Shown here: positions 24,640-33,814 of the stretch, one piece after another
Layout: the number at the start of each line of letters is the position of its first letter
How positions within the stretch are numbered: the stretch's first letter is position 1
Assembly (NCBI RefSeq): GCF_014650555.1
Contig: NZ_BMVE01000016.1
Span: 62,001-126,000, forward strand
DNA: 64,000 nucleotides
Direction of reading: 5' to 3'
Origin: Streptomyces goshikiensis
GTDB taxonomy: Bacteria; Actinomycetota; Actinomycetes; Streptomycetales; Streptomycetaceae
Made by a program: the position numbers and the translations under genes
Notes under the pieces: model-generated
Seen by the model: the letters and a program-made list of their open reading frames with translations, nothing else
Databases searched by the model: none
What the model was told of the DNA's origin: nothing

Positions 24640-24883
24640 GGGCACTCCTTGGTTTCAGTGGTTCCGCCGACCGGTCCCTCCCGGCGACACCACTGAATCT
24701 AGTCTCCGGAAAGACCCACGGAAGGGTGCATTGAAGGCCCGGAATCATGGGTCAATTCGGGGGCGGTCAGAGCCGTGACGATCTCGGGACATTCTCTGAC
24801 AGCACGCCGGGGAACAGGTCATACCGACCAGGGCCCCGGCAGAGCACACCCGCGGGGCCGACGTGCAAGGCAAGGAGTGCTCC

Positions 24884-25387
24884 GTGCGCACCCACCACAA
24901 GACCGCCATCGCCCTCGCCGCCGCGCTGCTGACCGCCGCGGCCCCGGCCGTCGCGCAGGCCGCCCCGGCGGCGGGACGCGGCGCCGCCCCCTCGGCGTGC
25001 CGTCCGGCCAACCACACCGCGAAGATCACCTCGGCGCCGGCCAGTGCGGGGCACCACCACTACCGCGTCACCCTGACCGCGCCGCGCGGCTACGACCCCT
25101 GCGCGCTGGCCGGTTCGCCGACCGACGTGCGGTTCTCCGACCACGGCTCGCACACCCCGGTCACCGCCAGCCGCTACGGCGACCAGAGTGCCGTGGTCAC
25201 CTTCGGCCCCGGCCGCCCGGTGCACTTCGACATCCAGGTCCCGGGCGACGCCCGTCAGGTCCGCGCGGACGAGGCGTCCTTCACGCTCCGGGGCCCGGAC
25301 GGGCCGATCCCCGGCGCCTCCTTCGCCGAGGGCGCGCTGATGGTCGCCCCCGGCACCCTCGTCGGCCCGGTGGAAGAAGGCGCCTGA
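24884..25387 (+). CDS. Secreted protein, DUF4232-like
   Basis: A 167-residue exported protein. The GTG at 24884 follows AAGGAG. The signal peptide (about 1-28: KTAIALAAALLTAAAPAVAQ then AAPAAG) has an Ala-x-Ala cleavage site. The mature part is a beta-rich domain with two Cys (residues about 38 and 71), likely a disulfide, and ends without a membrane anchor. The beta-sandwich pattern and the LDA/PYDPCALAG-like loop resemble the DUF4232 secreted family of Streptomyces, but this is a loose match. No partner gene is obvious. Confidence 0.7.
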   Translation: MRTHHKTAIALAAALLTAAAPAVAQAAPAAGRGAAPSACRPANHTAKITSAPASAGHHHYRVTLTAPRGYDPCALAGSPTDVRFSDHGSHTPVTASRYGDQSAVVTFGPGRPVHFDIQVPGDARQVRADEASFTLRGPDGPIPGASFAEGALMVAPGTLVGPVEEGA

Positions 25388-25693
25388 CCGCGACCGAGCG
25401 GGAGAAATCGGGCTTCGCGGCCGGTTATTCGGATTCGCCAATTCCGTATATTGCGAAGCCTTTGCCATGGCGTTCGTCTTAACTCAGGTCTACCTCAAAT
25501 CCCGGAAGATCGATTGACGCGTCGCGTCCTCCCCGTGCAGTCTTTGCGAAGCGCGGCCCGGCCCAGGGGAATGAAAGAGCCGGGTGCGCGCAACACGGGG
25601 GGAACGGGGGATTTGCAGGGTGTACATTCATGCCCTTTTCCCTTTCCTGCTCGAACGGCTTCGAGTGGTATGGACCTAAGGGGAAAGAAAGTT
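25388..25693. other. Gene-free stretch between two secreted-protein genes
   Basis: No supported gene. It contains the AT-richer segment GGTTATTCGGATTCGCCAAT (25423 on), probably a promoter for the secreted protein at 25694, and a run GGGGGGAACGGGGG near 25597. I see no repeat or RNA gene. Confidence 0.4.
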
Positions 25694-26431
25694 ATGCGCT
25701 CCACTTTCAGAAGAGGTGTCACCACGGCCGCCGGCGTCGCTCTCGCCGGAGTGACCCTGGCCATGCTGCCGGGCTCGGCCCAGGCCGACGACTCCTGGAC
25801 CTCGACCGTACGGATCGCCAAGTACACGGCCTACCTCGCGTCGCAGTCGGCCCAGGGGGACACGCAGGCCGAGGAGACCGCCCAGGGATTCGCCGCCCTG
25901 TCGAAAGCCGACAAGACCCGCTTCCTCGACCTGATCGAGGACCACGCGGTGATGCGCAAGGTCTTCGACCCGGCCGAGGCCCCGTCCGCGCTCGTGGGCT
26001 CGTCGCAGCAGGTGCTGGCCGGCGGCGACGTCGTGGTGCAGCACGAGTCCCTCAGCGGCGTCGACGAGGCCTCGCCCCACAGCTCCGTGGCGCTCAGGGC
26101 CTCCGGCTACCGGGACATGTGGGCCTCGTACTCGATCACCGACAGGGTCATGGGCGTCAAGGTCTCGCGGGTCACGGTGCGGACCAACTACCAGGTAAAG
26201 GGCAAGGACACCACGAAGGTGTACCCGGGCAGTGCGACCCATTCCCTTTCCGTGCCGGGATGCTCTTTCTCCCACAGCCCGGTGAAGGAATGGATTTCCT
26301 CCGCGCCGGCCGACAATGCCCAGAGCGAGACCATTTGGTCGGCATCGTGCTGGGGTAGCGAATGGGACAAGCGGGAGCGGGTCTGGGCCGACTACCGCGG
26401 CTTCGTGGGCGGTTACCTCAAGGACGAATAA
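25694..26431 (+). CDS. Secreted protein of unknown function
   Basis: A 245-residue protein with a clear signal peptide (RRGVTTAAGVALAGVTLAML, cleavage near SAQADD, residues about 28-33). The mature part is helical at first (AEETAQGFAALSKADKTRFL) and then beta-rich with two Cys (GCSFSHS and ASCWGSEW), likely one disulfide. No family was recognised with confidence; the helix-plus-beta layout and export fit small exported enzymes or inhibitors of Streptomyces. It ends just before a perfect bidirectional terminator. The start at 25694 is preceded by GGGAAAGAAAG. Confidence 0.75.
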   Translation: MRSTFRRGVTTAAGVALAGVTLAMLPGSAQADDSWTSTVRIAKYTAYLASQSAQGDTQAEETAQGFAALSKADKTRFLDLIEDHAVMRKVFDPAEAPSALVGSSQQVLAGGDVVVQHESLSGVDEASPHSSVALRASGYRDMWASYSITDRVMGVKVSRVTVRTNYQVKGKDTTKVYPGSATHSLSVPGCSFSHSPVKEWISSAPADNAQSETIWSASCWGSEWDKRERVWADYRGFVGGYLKDE

Positions 26432-26680
26432 ACGGAAATGCCGGTGAATTCTCCTTCAGGTGAATTCACTCCCGGATGAGGCCGGCGGCGGGCCCGGTCG
26501 CGTAGCGGCTCATGGTGTCGATGGCGGCCTGCGGCGTCAGCGTTCGCAGGCCGTCGCCGAGCCCGTCCCGCAGGTCGCGGGACCACATGAGCCAGCCGCC
26601 GCTGAGCCGGGCGATCAAGGGGCCGGAGGCCGGGGCCGGGGCCCCGCTGTTCGCCCGCTCGCCCGTCGGCGTCACGCTGA
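26432..26680. other. Intergenic stretch with weak minus-strand open frame
   Basis: A 69-codon minus-strand frame (26466-26675) reads MTPTGERANSG to AAGLIRE with a possible helical C-terminal part (TPQAAIDTMSRYATGP). It has no ribosome site I can see and ends beside a terminator, so I treat it as an unsupported or remnant reading frame. Confidence 0.25.
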
Positions 26681-26722
26681 CGCGATGTCGTGCGCTCGCG
26701 CGGGGAAGCGCACGACATCGCG
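26681..26722. terminator. Perfect 16-bp inverted repeat, bidirectional terminator
   Basis: CGCGATGTCGTGCGCT (26681-26696) and AGCGCACGACATCGCG (26707-26722) pair perfectly around a 10-nt loop. It lies directly downstream of the phospholipase gene (ends 26739, minus strand) and 250 bp past the secreted-protein gene on the plus strand, so it serves both directions. Confidence 0.85.
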
Positions 26723-26738
26723 GGGGACGGGCCCGTGC

Positions 26739-27734
26739 CTAGCGGAACAGGCGGTCCCCGGGGCCGGCCATGCGATGCGTGCCGCCGTGGCGGTTCACCC
26801 AGTCACGGATGAGGCCGATCGAGTTGGCGCACTGCCAGCTGTCGTCGTACTCGCGCACCCCGGTGAAGGCCCCGTAGCCCGCGATGATGCCGTCCACGCG
26901 CCCGTCGCCCAGCAGCTTGTCCACGTACCACGGGTCGTTGTAGGTGGTCGTCCAGGACAGCGTGGCCGCGAGCCGTCCGGCGTCACGGTCCCCGGCGCCC
27001 TTCTTCAGCTCCGCACAGGTGTTGTAGGTGGCCTCCGTGCAGTTGCCGAACCCCTTGGTGATGTCGCTGTCGCCGTAGTCCATCGCCCGGCGGCCGGCCG
27101 GGAACCCGGAACCGGACCGGTTGAAGGCACCCTGGACCTGGTCGCGGGTACCGGTCGAGGTGATCCCCTCCAGGCTGCCGAGCCGGCCCTCCAGGCTCTG
27201 CCAGCCCCGGCCGCCCACGTCCGGGGTGTTGCCGCCGTGGTACTCGTAGAACCCGTACAGCACCTGGATCCCGGCGGCCGTCAGCCGCTGCGCCTTGTCG
27301 CGCAGTCCGGCGACGCTGCACCCGCGGTTCTCCCGCTCCCCGCAGTAGTTCGGGTCCTTGATGTCCAGCCAGACCAGCGACAGCCGGCGCCCCGCGTTGG
27401 CGTTGGACAGAATGCGGTCGATCATGCTGTCGAAGCTGGGGCCCAGCCGGTTGTCACCGGCCGAGGAACAGTCGTGGTAGGCCCGCCATTCGTTCGGGTT
27501 CCACCAGGCACAGACGTCTATCTCGATGCTGTTGGCGCCGTGCTTGAGGGCCGCGTCCACACCGGCCAGGGTGTCGACGCGGTGCGCGATGGCGTAGATC
27601 GGGTGACGCTGATCGGCCGCTGCCGCCGGGGTCGTCGTGAGCGCGGTGGTACCGATGACCGCGCACAGGGCCGCCATCAGCGCCAAGAGCGCCCGCACCC
27701 GTGAACCGGCAGCACGCCTGAGGTGAGTGGTCAA
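26739..27734 (-). CDS. Secreted sphingomyelinase D-like phospholipase (TIM barrel)
   Basis: A 331-residue exported phosphodiesterase of the sphingomyelinase D/PLC-like TIM barrel family, also called actinobacterial phospholipase D. The signal peptide is about 1-40 (LLALMAALCAVIGTTALTTT, then AAAADQ). Catalytic features are IYAIAHRVDTLAG (first His), the metal site NSIEIDVCAWW (Glu and Asp) and RAYHDCSSAG (second His), followed by VWLDIKDPNYCG. These are the residues of the recluse-spider SMase D active site. Six Cys suggest disulfides. It probably acts on host or environmental phospholipids. A perfect terminator follows the stop. Confidence 0.88.
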   Translation of the reverse strand: MTTHLRRAAGSRVRALLALMAALCAVIGTTALTTTPAAAADQRHPIYAIAHRVDTLAGVDAALKHGANSIEIDVCAWWNPNEWRAYHDCSSAGDNRLGPSFDSMIDRILSNANAGRRLSLVWLDIKDPNYCGERENRGCSVAGLRDKAQRLTAAGIQVLYGFYEYHGGNTPDVGGRGWQSLEGRLGSLEGITSTGTRDQVQGAFNRSGSGFPAGRRAMDYGDSDITKGFGNCTEATYNTCAELKKGAGDRDAGRLAATLSWTTTYNDPWYVDKLLGDGRVDGIIAGYGAFTGVREYDDSWQCANSIGLIRDWVNRHGGTHRMAGPGDRLFR

Positions 27735-27971
27735 GAAAACTCCCCGTCATATCGGTGTCCTGATCGGACATTTGTTCTGGTCCCGCACATGCTGGCACGC
27801 GATAAATGCATGATGAATGGACCTGGTGGAAGGCAGCCACGGAGTGGCGGGAAACCGCCTGCGGCCGCGGCGCCGCCCGCCTTTACCGCGGCCCCCGCGT
27901 AGACGATGCTGACCCGGCGTTGGAGGATGATCGACACGGGGGACCCGGTCGGTCCGGAGGGGGAGACCGCC

Positions 27972-30900
27972 GTGGTGCGCGTAGAGCTGCTGGGACCGGT
28001 ACGGGTGTACGCCGACGACGGGGCCGGGGCCGGGGCCGGGCAGGCGCCGGTCGAGGTGGGCGGCCCGCGGCTGCGGATGCTCCTCGCCCGCCTCGCGCTC
28101 GGTGAGGGCCGCACGGTGAGCACCGACTCGCTCGTCGACGGCCTGTGGGGGCAGGCACCGCCCGCCGACGCGGCCAACGCCCTGCAGGCACTGGTGTCCC
28201 GGCTGCGCAGGTCGCTGCGCGGGGCCGCGACGGTGGAGTCCGCCCCCGGCGGCTACCGGCTCCCGGTGCGCCCCGAGGACGTGGACGTCCACCGCTTCGA
28301 GGACCTGGCCGCCCGCGGCCGGCGCGAACTCGCGGCCGGCCGCCCCGGCGAGGCTGCCTCGCTCCTCGGGACGGCCCTCGAACTGTGGCGGGGCGAGGCG
28401 CTCGGCGACGTACTCGACGCCCCCTTCGCGCGGCCCGCCGCGACCCGGCTCGACGCGCTGCGCACCGCCGCCGCCGAGGACCGCGCCGAGGCCGAGCTGC
28501 GGCTCGGACGGCACGGGGAGGTGCTGTCCGACCTGGAGGCGGCGGGCGCCGCGCGGCCGCTGAGCGAGCGGGTCGCCGGTCTGCGGATGCGGGCGCTGGC
28601 CGCCGCCGGACGGCAGTCCGAGGCCCTCGCCGTCTACGAGGCGATACGGGAGCGGCTCGGCGACGAACTCGGCGTCGACCCTTCGGCCGAACTGCGCGAA
28701 GTCCACCTCGCCCTGCTCCGGGGCCGGCTGGAGACGCCCGCCGGGCGAGGCAAGGCCGCCCCCGGCCCGCTGCCCGCCCGCCTCACCAGCTTCGTCGGCC
28801 GCGACGCGGAACTCGGCGGGCTCGCCCGCCAGCTCGACCGCGGCCGGCTCGTCACCATCGTCGGCCCCGGCGGCGCCGGCAAGACCAGGCTCTCCTGCGA
28901 AGCGGCCACCCGCGACCGCGCCCACGCGCGCGGCCGGGTCTGGTTCGTACCGCTCGCCGGCGTCAGCGCGCCGGACCAGCTGGCCGACGCCGTGCTCGGC
29001 GCCCTCAGCTCCACCGACGGCGGGCTCTACGACGCCGCCCAGGGGCAGCGGGCCACCCCGGTCGAGCGCATGGCCGGGCTCTTCGGCAGCGGCGACGCCC
29101 TGCTCCTGCTCGACAACTGCGAGCACCTCGTCGAGGCCGCCGCCGAGCTCGCCGCCGAACTCCTTGACCAGCTGCCCGAGTTGCGGATCCTCGCCACCAG
29201 CCGGGAGGCCCTCGCCATCACCGGCGAGGCCCTGTGCCACCTCGGCCCCCTCGACGTGCCGACGGGCTCACCGGAGCCCGCCGAGGCCGCGCAGTCCCCG
29301 GCCGTACGCCTCTTCGTCGACCGGGCCACCGGCGTCCGGCCGGACTTCGCGCTCGACGACCGCACCCTCGACGCCGTGGTCGAGGTCTGCCGGCGCCTCG
29401 ACGGGATGCCGCTCGCCCTCGAACTGGCCGCGGCGAAGCTCCGCTCGATGAGCGTCGAGCAGGTCGCGCGCCGCCTCGACGACCGGTTCCGCCTCCTCGC
29501 CTCGGGCAGCCGCACCGCCCTGCCGCGCCAGCGCACCCTGCTCGCGCTCGTCGAGTGGAGCTGGGACCTGCTCGACGAGCCCGAGCGGATCCTCGCCCGC
29601 CGGCTGTCGGTGTTCCCGGGCGGCGCGACCGTATCCGCGCTCGAAGCGGTCTGCGCGGACCCCTCGCTCCCGGCCGGTGACATCCCGTACGTCCTGGACG
29701 CCCTGGTCGAGAAATCGCTGGTCACCGTGGTGGCGGCGACGGGCGGGCCGCGCTACCGGATGCTGGAGACGGTACGGGCGTACGCGGCGCGGCGCCTCGC
29801 CGAGGCCGAGCCCGGCGACGCCGTCACCCGGCGGTACGGCGCGTACTTCCTGGCGCTCGCCGAGGAACACGAACCCCGCCTGCGCACCCGCGAACAGCTG
29901 CGGGCGATCGAGGTCTTCGACGCCGAACACGACAACCTCGTCCTCGCTCTCCGCTCGGTCGCGGACGCCGGGGACGCGGACACGGCGGCACGCTTCGCGG
30001 GGGCGATGTTCTGGTACTGGGGGATCAGGGGGATGGACGCCCACCTCGACGCCCACCTCGGCTCCGCCCTCGACGCCCACCCGGCCGCCGAAGGAGGTAC
30101 GGCCACCGCGCGCGAGTTCCACCCGGCCGCGCTGCTCCTGCGCATGTCCCGCGTCGCCCCGCCCACCGGCGCCCCGGGACCGGGACCGGGCACGGCCGCC
30201 GACCGGGAGGACCCCCTCGACTCGCCCGACCCCTGGGTACGGGCCGGCGCCCACCTGGCACGGGACTTCGCGCTCACCGAACAGGGCGACCTGGTCACCG
30301 GCGCCGCGTCCCGCGCCCTGGCCCTGCGCGGCTTCGAGGCGGTGGGCGACCGCTGGGGCCTCGTGATGAGCCTCCTGCCCATCGGCCGCGACCACTCGCT
30401 GCGCGGCGAGTACCCCGAGGCCATCGCCACCTTCGAACGCTGCGTGGCGCTCAGCTCCGAACTCGGCACCGAGGACTACCTCTACCTCAGCAAGGCCAGG
30501 CTCGCCCGCGAACGCCGGCGCAGCGGCGACCTGGAGGGCGCCTTCCGCGACCTGTACGCCGCGCACCGCCAGGCCCGCGAGCGCGGACAGCTGCGCCTGG
30601 AGGCCAACATCCTGGTGGGCCTGGCCAATGTGCACCGCAGAGCCGGTGACCTGGCCCAGTCGGACGCCACCCTGGACCGCCTGGAGGCGCTGGGCGCGCG
30701 GCGCCCCGCCCTCAAGGGGCTGGCTCGCGACCTGATCGTCAGCACCCGCATCGAGAACCGCCTCGCCGCCGGGGACGCCGTACGGGCCAGGGCCCTGCTG
30801 CCCGAGGCGGCCGGCGCCCTGTTCGGCCAGGGAGCGGGAGCCGGGCTCGCCTGGGTGGCCGAACTGCTCGGCGGGATCCGTACGGTGGAGGGCGCTCCCG

Positions 30901-31103
30901 AGGAGGGCGCCAGATCGCTCGGCATGAGCCAGGTGATGCGCGGGGCCTTCGACCACGGCGAGCCGGAGTGGCGCGAGCTCATCGAGCGCATCGTGGCGGC
31001 GCTGGGCCGCCGCGGCTTCGAGACGGAGTACGCGCGGGGCGCCGCGTACTCCCGTGACGACGCCCTGCGGTGGCTGGAGGCGGAGACCCTGCGGAGCACC
31101 TGA
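27972..31103 (+). CDS. AfsR/SARP-type regulator with NB-ARC and TPR
   Basis: A 1043-residue multidomain activator. About 1-90 is an OmpR-type winged helix (GPRLRMLLARLALGEGRTVS). The bacterial transcriptional activator domain follows (about 95-240, VHRFEDLAARGRRELAAGRP, then YEAIRERLGDELGVDPSAEL). The NB-ARC STAND ATPase has the P-loop TIVGPGGAGKTRL (about 292-304) and the sensor LLLLDNCEHLVEAA. Helical TPR-like repeats fill the end. SARPs with this layout activate antibiotic clusters. The GTG at 27972 is preferred because GGAGGGGGAG precedes it. It is convergent with, and 6 bp from, a DrrAB-like ABC exporter, which could be a target. Confidence 0.9.
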   Translation: MVRVELLGPVRVYADDGAGAGAGQAPVEVGGPRLRMLLARLALGEGRTVSTDSLVDGLWGQAPPADAANALQALVSRLRRSLRGAATVESAPGGYRLPVRPEDVDVHRFEDLAARGRRELAAGRPGEAASLLGTALELWRGEALGDVLDAPFARPAATRLDALRTAAAEDRAEAELRLGRHGEVLSDLEAAGAARPLSERVAGLRMRALAAAGRQSEALAVYEAIRERLGDELGVDPSAELREVHLALLRGRLETPAGRGKAAPGPLPARLTSFVGRDAELGGLARQLDRGRLVTIVGPGGAGKTRLSCEAATRDRAHARGRVWFVPLAGVSAPDQLADAVLGALSSTDGGLYDAAQGQRATPVERMAGLFGSGDALLLLDNCEHLVEAAAELAAELLDQLPELRILATSREALAITGEALCHLGPLDVPTGSPEPAEAAQSPAVRLFVDRATGVRPDFALDDRTLDAVVEVCRRLDGMPLALELAAAKLRSMSVEQVARRLDDRFRLLASGSRTALPRQRTLLALVEWSWDLLDEPERILARRLSVFPGGATVSALEAVCADPSLPAGDIPYVLDALVEKSLVTVVAATGGPRYRMLETVRAYAARRLAEAEPGDAVTRRYGAYFLALAEEHEPRLRTREQLRAIEVFDAEHDNLVLALRSVADAGDADTAARFAGAMFWYWGIRGMDAHLDAHLGSALDAHPAAEGGTATAREFHPAALLLRMSRVAPPTGAPGPGPGTAADREDPLDSPDPWVRAGAHLARDFALTEQGDLVTGAASRALALRGFEAVGDRWGLVMSLLPIGRDHSLRGEYPEAIATFERCVALSSELGTEDYLYLSKARLARERRRSGDLEGAFRDLYAAHRQARERGQLRLEANILVGLANVHRRAGDLAQSDATLDRLEALGARRPALKGLARDLIVSTRIENRLAAGDAVRARALLPEAAGALFGQGAGAGLAWVAELLGGIRTVEGAPEEGARSLGMSQVMRGAFDHGEPEWRELIERIVAALGRRGFETEYARGAAYSRDDALRWLEAETLRST

Positions 31104-31109
31104 CGGGTC

Positions 31110-31925
31110 TCAGACGGCGTTCTTGCGGTAGGCGTGCAGGGCCAGCGGGAAGAAGACCACGATCACGCCGGCCATCCAGGCGAGGGTGCCGAAGAGGGAA
31201 CCGGCGACCGGTCCGCCGCCCAGCAGGCCGCGGACCGTCTCGGCGACCAGGGAGACGGGGTTGACGTCGGACCAGGCCCGGAGCCAGCCGGCCATGCCCT
31301 CCCGGGGGATGAAGACGTTGCTGGCGAAGGTGAGCGGCAGGATCAGGATGGTCATCAGGCCCTGCACGGAGGCCGGGTTCTTGATCAGCATCCCGAGGTA
31401 CACCGAGATCCAGGAGAAGCTGAGCGCGAAACCGATGAGGAGGGCGAGCGCGGCGAGGGAGGCGAGCGGACCGCTCTGGACCCGGTAGCCCATGACGAGG
31501 GCGAGGAGGACCAGGGCGCCCAGGCAGACGACGTAGCGCACGATGTCGGCCAGGACGGCGCCGATCAGGGGGCTGGAGCGGGCGATCGGCATGCTGCGGA
31601 AGCGGTCGAAGATCCCGGTGCTGGCGTCCGCGGCCAGCGAGGCGCCGACGCCGATGCTCGCCTGGAAGACGGCCATGACCATGACGCCGGGGGCGACGAG
31701 CTGCAGGTATCCGTCGGTGTCGCCGCCGGACATGGCGTCACCGAAGAGGTAGATGAACATCAGCAGGCTGATGATCGGAGTGAGGACCACGTCGACCAGC
31801 TGCATCGGCGACTTCATGAACCTGGTGACCCCGCGGCCGGCGAGGGCGAGGCTGTGGCGGGCGGTCTGCGCCAGGCCGACGCGGCCGGCGGGCCCGGCGT
31901 GGCCGGCGGGGAACTGGATGCTCAT
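31110..31925 (-). CDS. ABC-2 type transporter permease (DrrB-like)
   Basis: A 271-residue membrane permease with six predicted segments, among them VVLTPIISLLMFIYLFG, MVMAVFQASIGVGASLAADA and IVRYVVCLGALVLLALVMGY. The last one (VIVVFFPLALHAYRK) is typical of DrrB. The N-terminal cytosolic helix (RHSLALAGRGVTRFMKSPMQ) is the coupling segment of ABC-2 exporters. It is the second gene of an operon with the ATPase upstream (31991), the usual drug or antibiotic self-resistance arrangement. It ends 6 bp from the convergent AfsR-like gene. Confidence 0.92.
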   Translation of the reverse strand: MSIQFPAGHAGPAGRVGLAQTARHSLALAGRGVTRFMKSPMQLVDVVLTPIISLLMFIYLFGDAMSGGDTDGYLQLVAPGVMVMAVFQASIGVGASLAADASTGIFDRFRSMPIARSSPLIGAVLADIVRYVVCLGALVLLALVMGYRVQSGPLASLAALALLIGFALSFSWISVYLGMLIKNPASVQGLMTILILPLTFASNVFIPREGMAGWLRAWSDVNPVSLVAETVRGLLGGGPVAGSLFGTLAWMAGVIVVFFPLALHAYRKNAV

Positions 31926-31990
31926 GACGAATGCCTTTCGGGGAGAGGGGGAGGGGGAAGCGGAAGGGGGCGGACTGGCACGACGACCGC

Positions 31991-32947
31991 TCAGACGCCG
32001 ACGGCCTGACCCTCGGTGGCGGGCGCGTGCCCGGTCAGGGCGAGGAAGACCTCGTCCAGGCTGGGCAGCCGCAGGCCGAGCTCGTCGGCGGTGATCCCGG
32101 CACCGTCCAGGCGGCGGGCGACCGCGGCGACGACCAGCGGGTCATCGGCCGGCACGGTGAGTACGCCGGACTCCTGGGCGGGGACGTGCCCGGTCAGCTC
32201 GGCGAGCATCCCGGCGACCTGCGGCACGTCGGCGGCCACGGTGGGCCGGACCTGGAGGATCTGGCCGCCGACACGGCGCTTGAGCTCACCGGGCCGGCCC
32301 TCGGCGACCTTGCGCCCCTTGTCGAAGACGGTGATGGAGTCGGCGAGCTGGTCGGCCTCCTCCAGGTACTGGGTGGTGAGCAGCACCGTGGAGCCGTCGG
32401 CGACCAGCCGCCGTACGACGTCCCACACCTCCTGCCGGGCGTGCGGGTCCAGACCGGTGGTGGGCTCGTCCAGGAAGAGCACCTGCGGCCTGCCGACCAG
32501 GGAGGCCGCCAGGTCGAGGCGCCGCCGCATGCCGCCGGAGAAGGTGGCGATCGGCTTGCGGGCCGCCTCGGTGAGCGAGAAGTCCTCCAGCAGCTGCGCC
32601 GCCCGCACCTTCGCACCGCGCCGCGACAGACCGAGCAGCCGCCCGATGAGCACCAGGTTCTCGACGCCGGACAGGCTCTCGTCCACGGAGGCGTACTGCC
32701 CGGTCAGCCCGATCAGCTGCCGCACCTTGACCGGGTCCTTCACGACGTCGTGCCCGCCGATGGTGGCGTGCCCGCCGTCGGGCCGCATCAGCGTGGCCAG
32801 GATGCGCACGGTGGTGGTCTTGCCCGCCCCGTTGGGCCCGAGGACGCCGACGACCTTCCCGGCCGGCACCTCCAGATCGACACCGTCCAGCGCGGTGAAG
32901 TCCCCGTACTTCTTGACCAGCCCCTCGGCCCGGATCGCGTACGCCAT
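31991..32947 (-). CDS. ABC transporter ATP-binding protein (DrrA-like)
   Basis: A 318-residue ATPase. Walker A is LGPNGAGKTTTVRILATL (about 39-56), the signature is ATFSGGMRRRLDLAASL and Walker B is VLFLDEPTTGLDPHARQ. The D-loop and H-switch (LLTTQYLEEADQLAD) follow. The C-terminal 90 residues form the accessory domain typical of DrrA (SLDEVFLALTGHAP). The ATG at 32947 is followed by AYAIRAEGLVKKYG; the longer frame upstream is not used. It pairs with the permease at 31110. A drug-resistance or lipid export role is inferred from family. Confidence 0.94.
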   Translation of the reverse strand: MAYAIRAEGLVKKYGDFTALDGVDLEVPAGKVVGVLGPNGAGKTTTVRILATLMRPDGGHATIGGHDVVKDPVKVRQLIGLTGQYASVDESLSGVENLVLIGRLLGLSRRGAKVRAAQLLEDFSLTEAARKPIATFSGGMRRRLDLAASLVGRPQVLFLDEPTTGLDPHARQEVWDVVRRLVADGSTVLLTTQYLEEADQLADSITVFDKGRKVAEGRPGELKRRVGGQILQVRPTVAADVPQVAGMLAELTGHVPAQESGVLTVPADDPLVVAAVARRLDGAGITADELGLRLPSLDEVFLALTGHAPATEGQAVGV

Positions 32948-33109
32948 GCTCGACAACTCCTCGTCAGTTCCTCGTTCTCGACGCCCCAGACCCTGCCGCC
33001 CCTCCCTGACACCCCCCGGCCACCCCGCTGACAACCCCCGCCGAGCCCTGTCAGCCCCTGTCAGCCCCTGTCAGCGCCGGGGCCCGGCCCGCCCAGGTAC
33101 CGTCGTCCC

Positions 33110-33604
33110 GTGAACGGGGACATGGGCAGGGGAGTGACCGCGGAAGTGCGCGCCATGCGGGAAGACAGCGTGGTCGTGGCGGAGTTCGGCGCGCTGGAGA
33201 ACAGCGGGGGACGCCCGGTCCGGTTCGCGGTCCTGCGCGGCGCCGGGCCGGAGGGCACCTGGCTGGTGGAGATCACCCCGTACCTGCTCGGTACGGCGAG
33301 AGCCGAGGACCTGCGGAACTTCGCCCGCGGCATCCTCGACACCCTCTCGGCCGGGGCCGGCGAATCCGACTTCTTCACCCTGTACAACGACACCCGCAAC
33401 CAGGTGCAGGCGGTCATCGGCTTCGACGAGGGGCTGCCCTACCTCATCGTCGACGCCTATACCAAATTCGCCGGGAACCGCACCGGTACCTCGACGAGCG
33501 ACGAGCCTGTGTACGCCCACATGGAGGCCGTCAGCCCCTCCCGGGCCGACCCCGCGGCCCTCGAATCCGGCGCCCGCGCCCTGCTGGGCGCGCTCGGGGC
33601 CTGA
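33110..33604 (+). CDS. Conserved protein of unknown function
   Basis: A 164-residue cytosolic protein with no recognised motif. It has an N-terminal strand-rich part (VVVAEFGALENSGGRPVRFA), a helix AEDLRNFARGILDTLSAGAG and a strand pair ESDFFTLYNDTRNQVQAVIG, then a flexible tail ending in ESGARALLGALGA. The start is uncertain: 33110 is the first in-frame GTG and lacks a clear ribosome site. Three tandem CTGTCAGCCC copies (33048-33078) precede it in the divergent promoter region with the ABC exporter. It may be independent of both neighbours. Confidence 0.55.
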   Translation: MNGDMGRGVTAEVRAMREDSVVVAEFGALENSGGRPVRFAVLRGAGPEGTWLVEITPYLLGTARAEDLRNFARGILDTLSAGAGESDFFTLYNDTRNQVQAVIGFDEGLPYLIVDAYTKFAGNRTGTSTSDEPVYAHMEAVSPSRADPAALESGARALLGALGA

Positions 33605-33814
33605 CGAGCGGGAGCCGCCTTTCGAACGGGGGCGATTTCGGATCACCTGCGTGCCGTGCCGGATTCGGTCCCGTTCTGGCCATTGCCCACCTGTTTCGCG
33701 CCGGTCATGGCGTATCGGGGTTTTCGCGGGGTCCGGATGGACAGCGCTCCGTGCGGCGGGGACCGCGTCCGTGGGGGGCGAGCGCCCGCCAGTCGAACAA
33801 GGGGGTTTTGAGCG

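Noticed and set aside
20152..24696. A 1514-codon plus-strand open frame running through three genes
   Set aside because: It lies in a shifted frame of the DUF4097, S9 and MocR genes; its sequence is Pro/Arg-rich as expected of GC-rich frame shadow, with no domain.
26466..26675. 69-codon minus-strand frame beside the terminator
   Set aside because: No ribosome site or recognisable domain; kept only as intergenic note.
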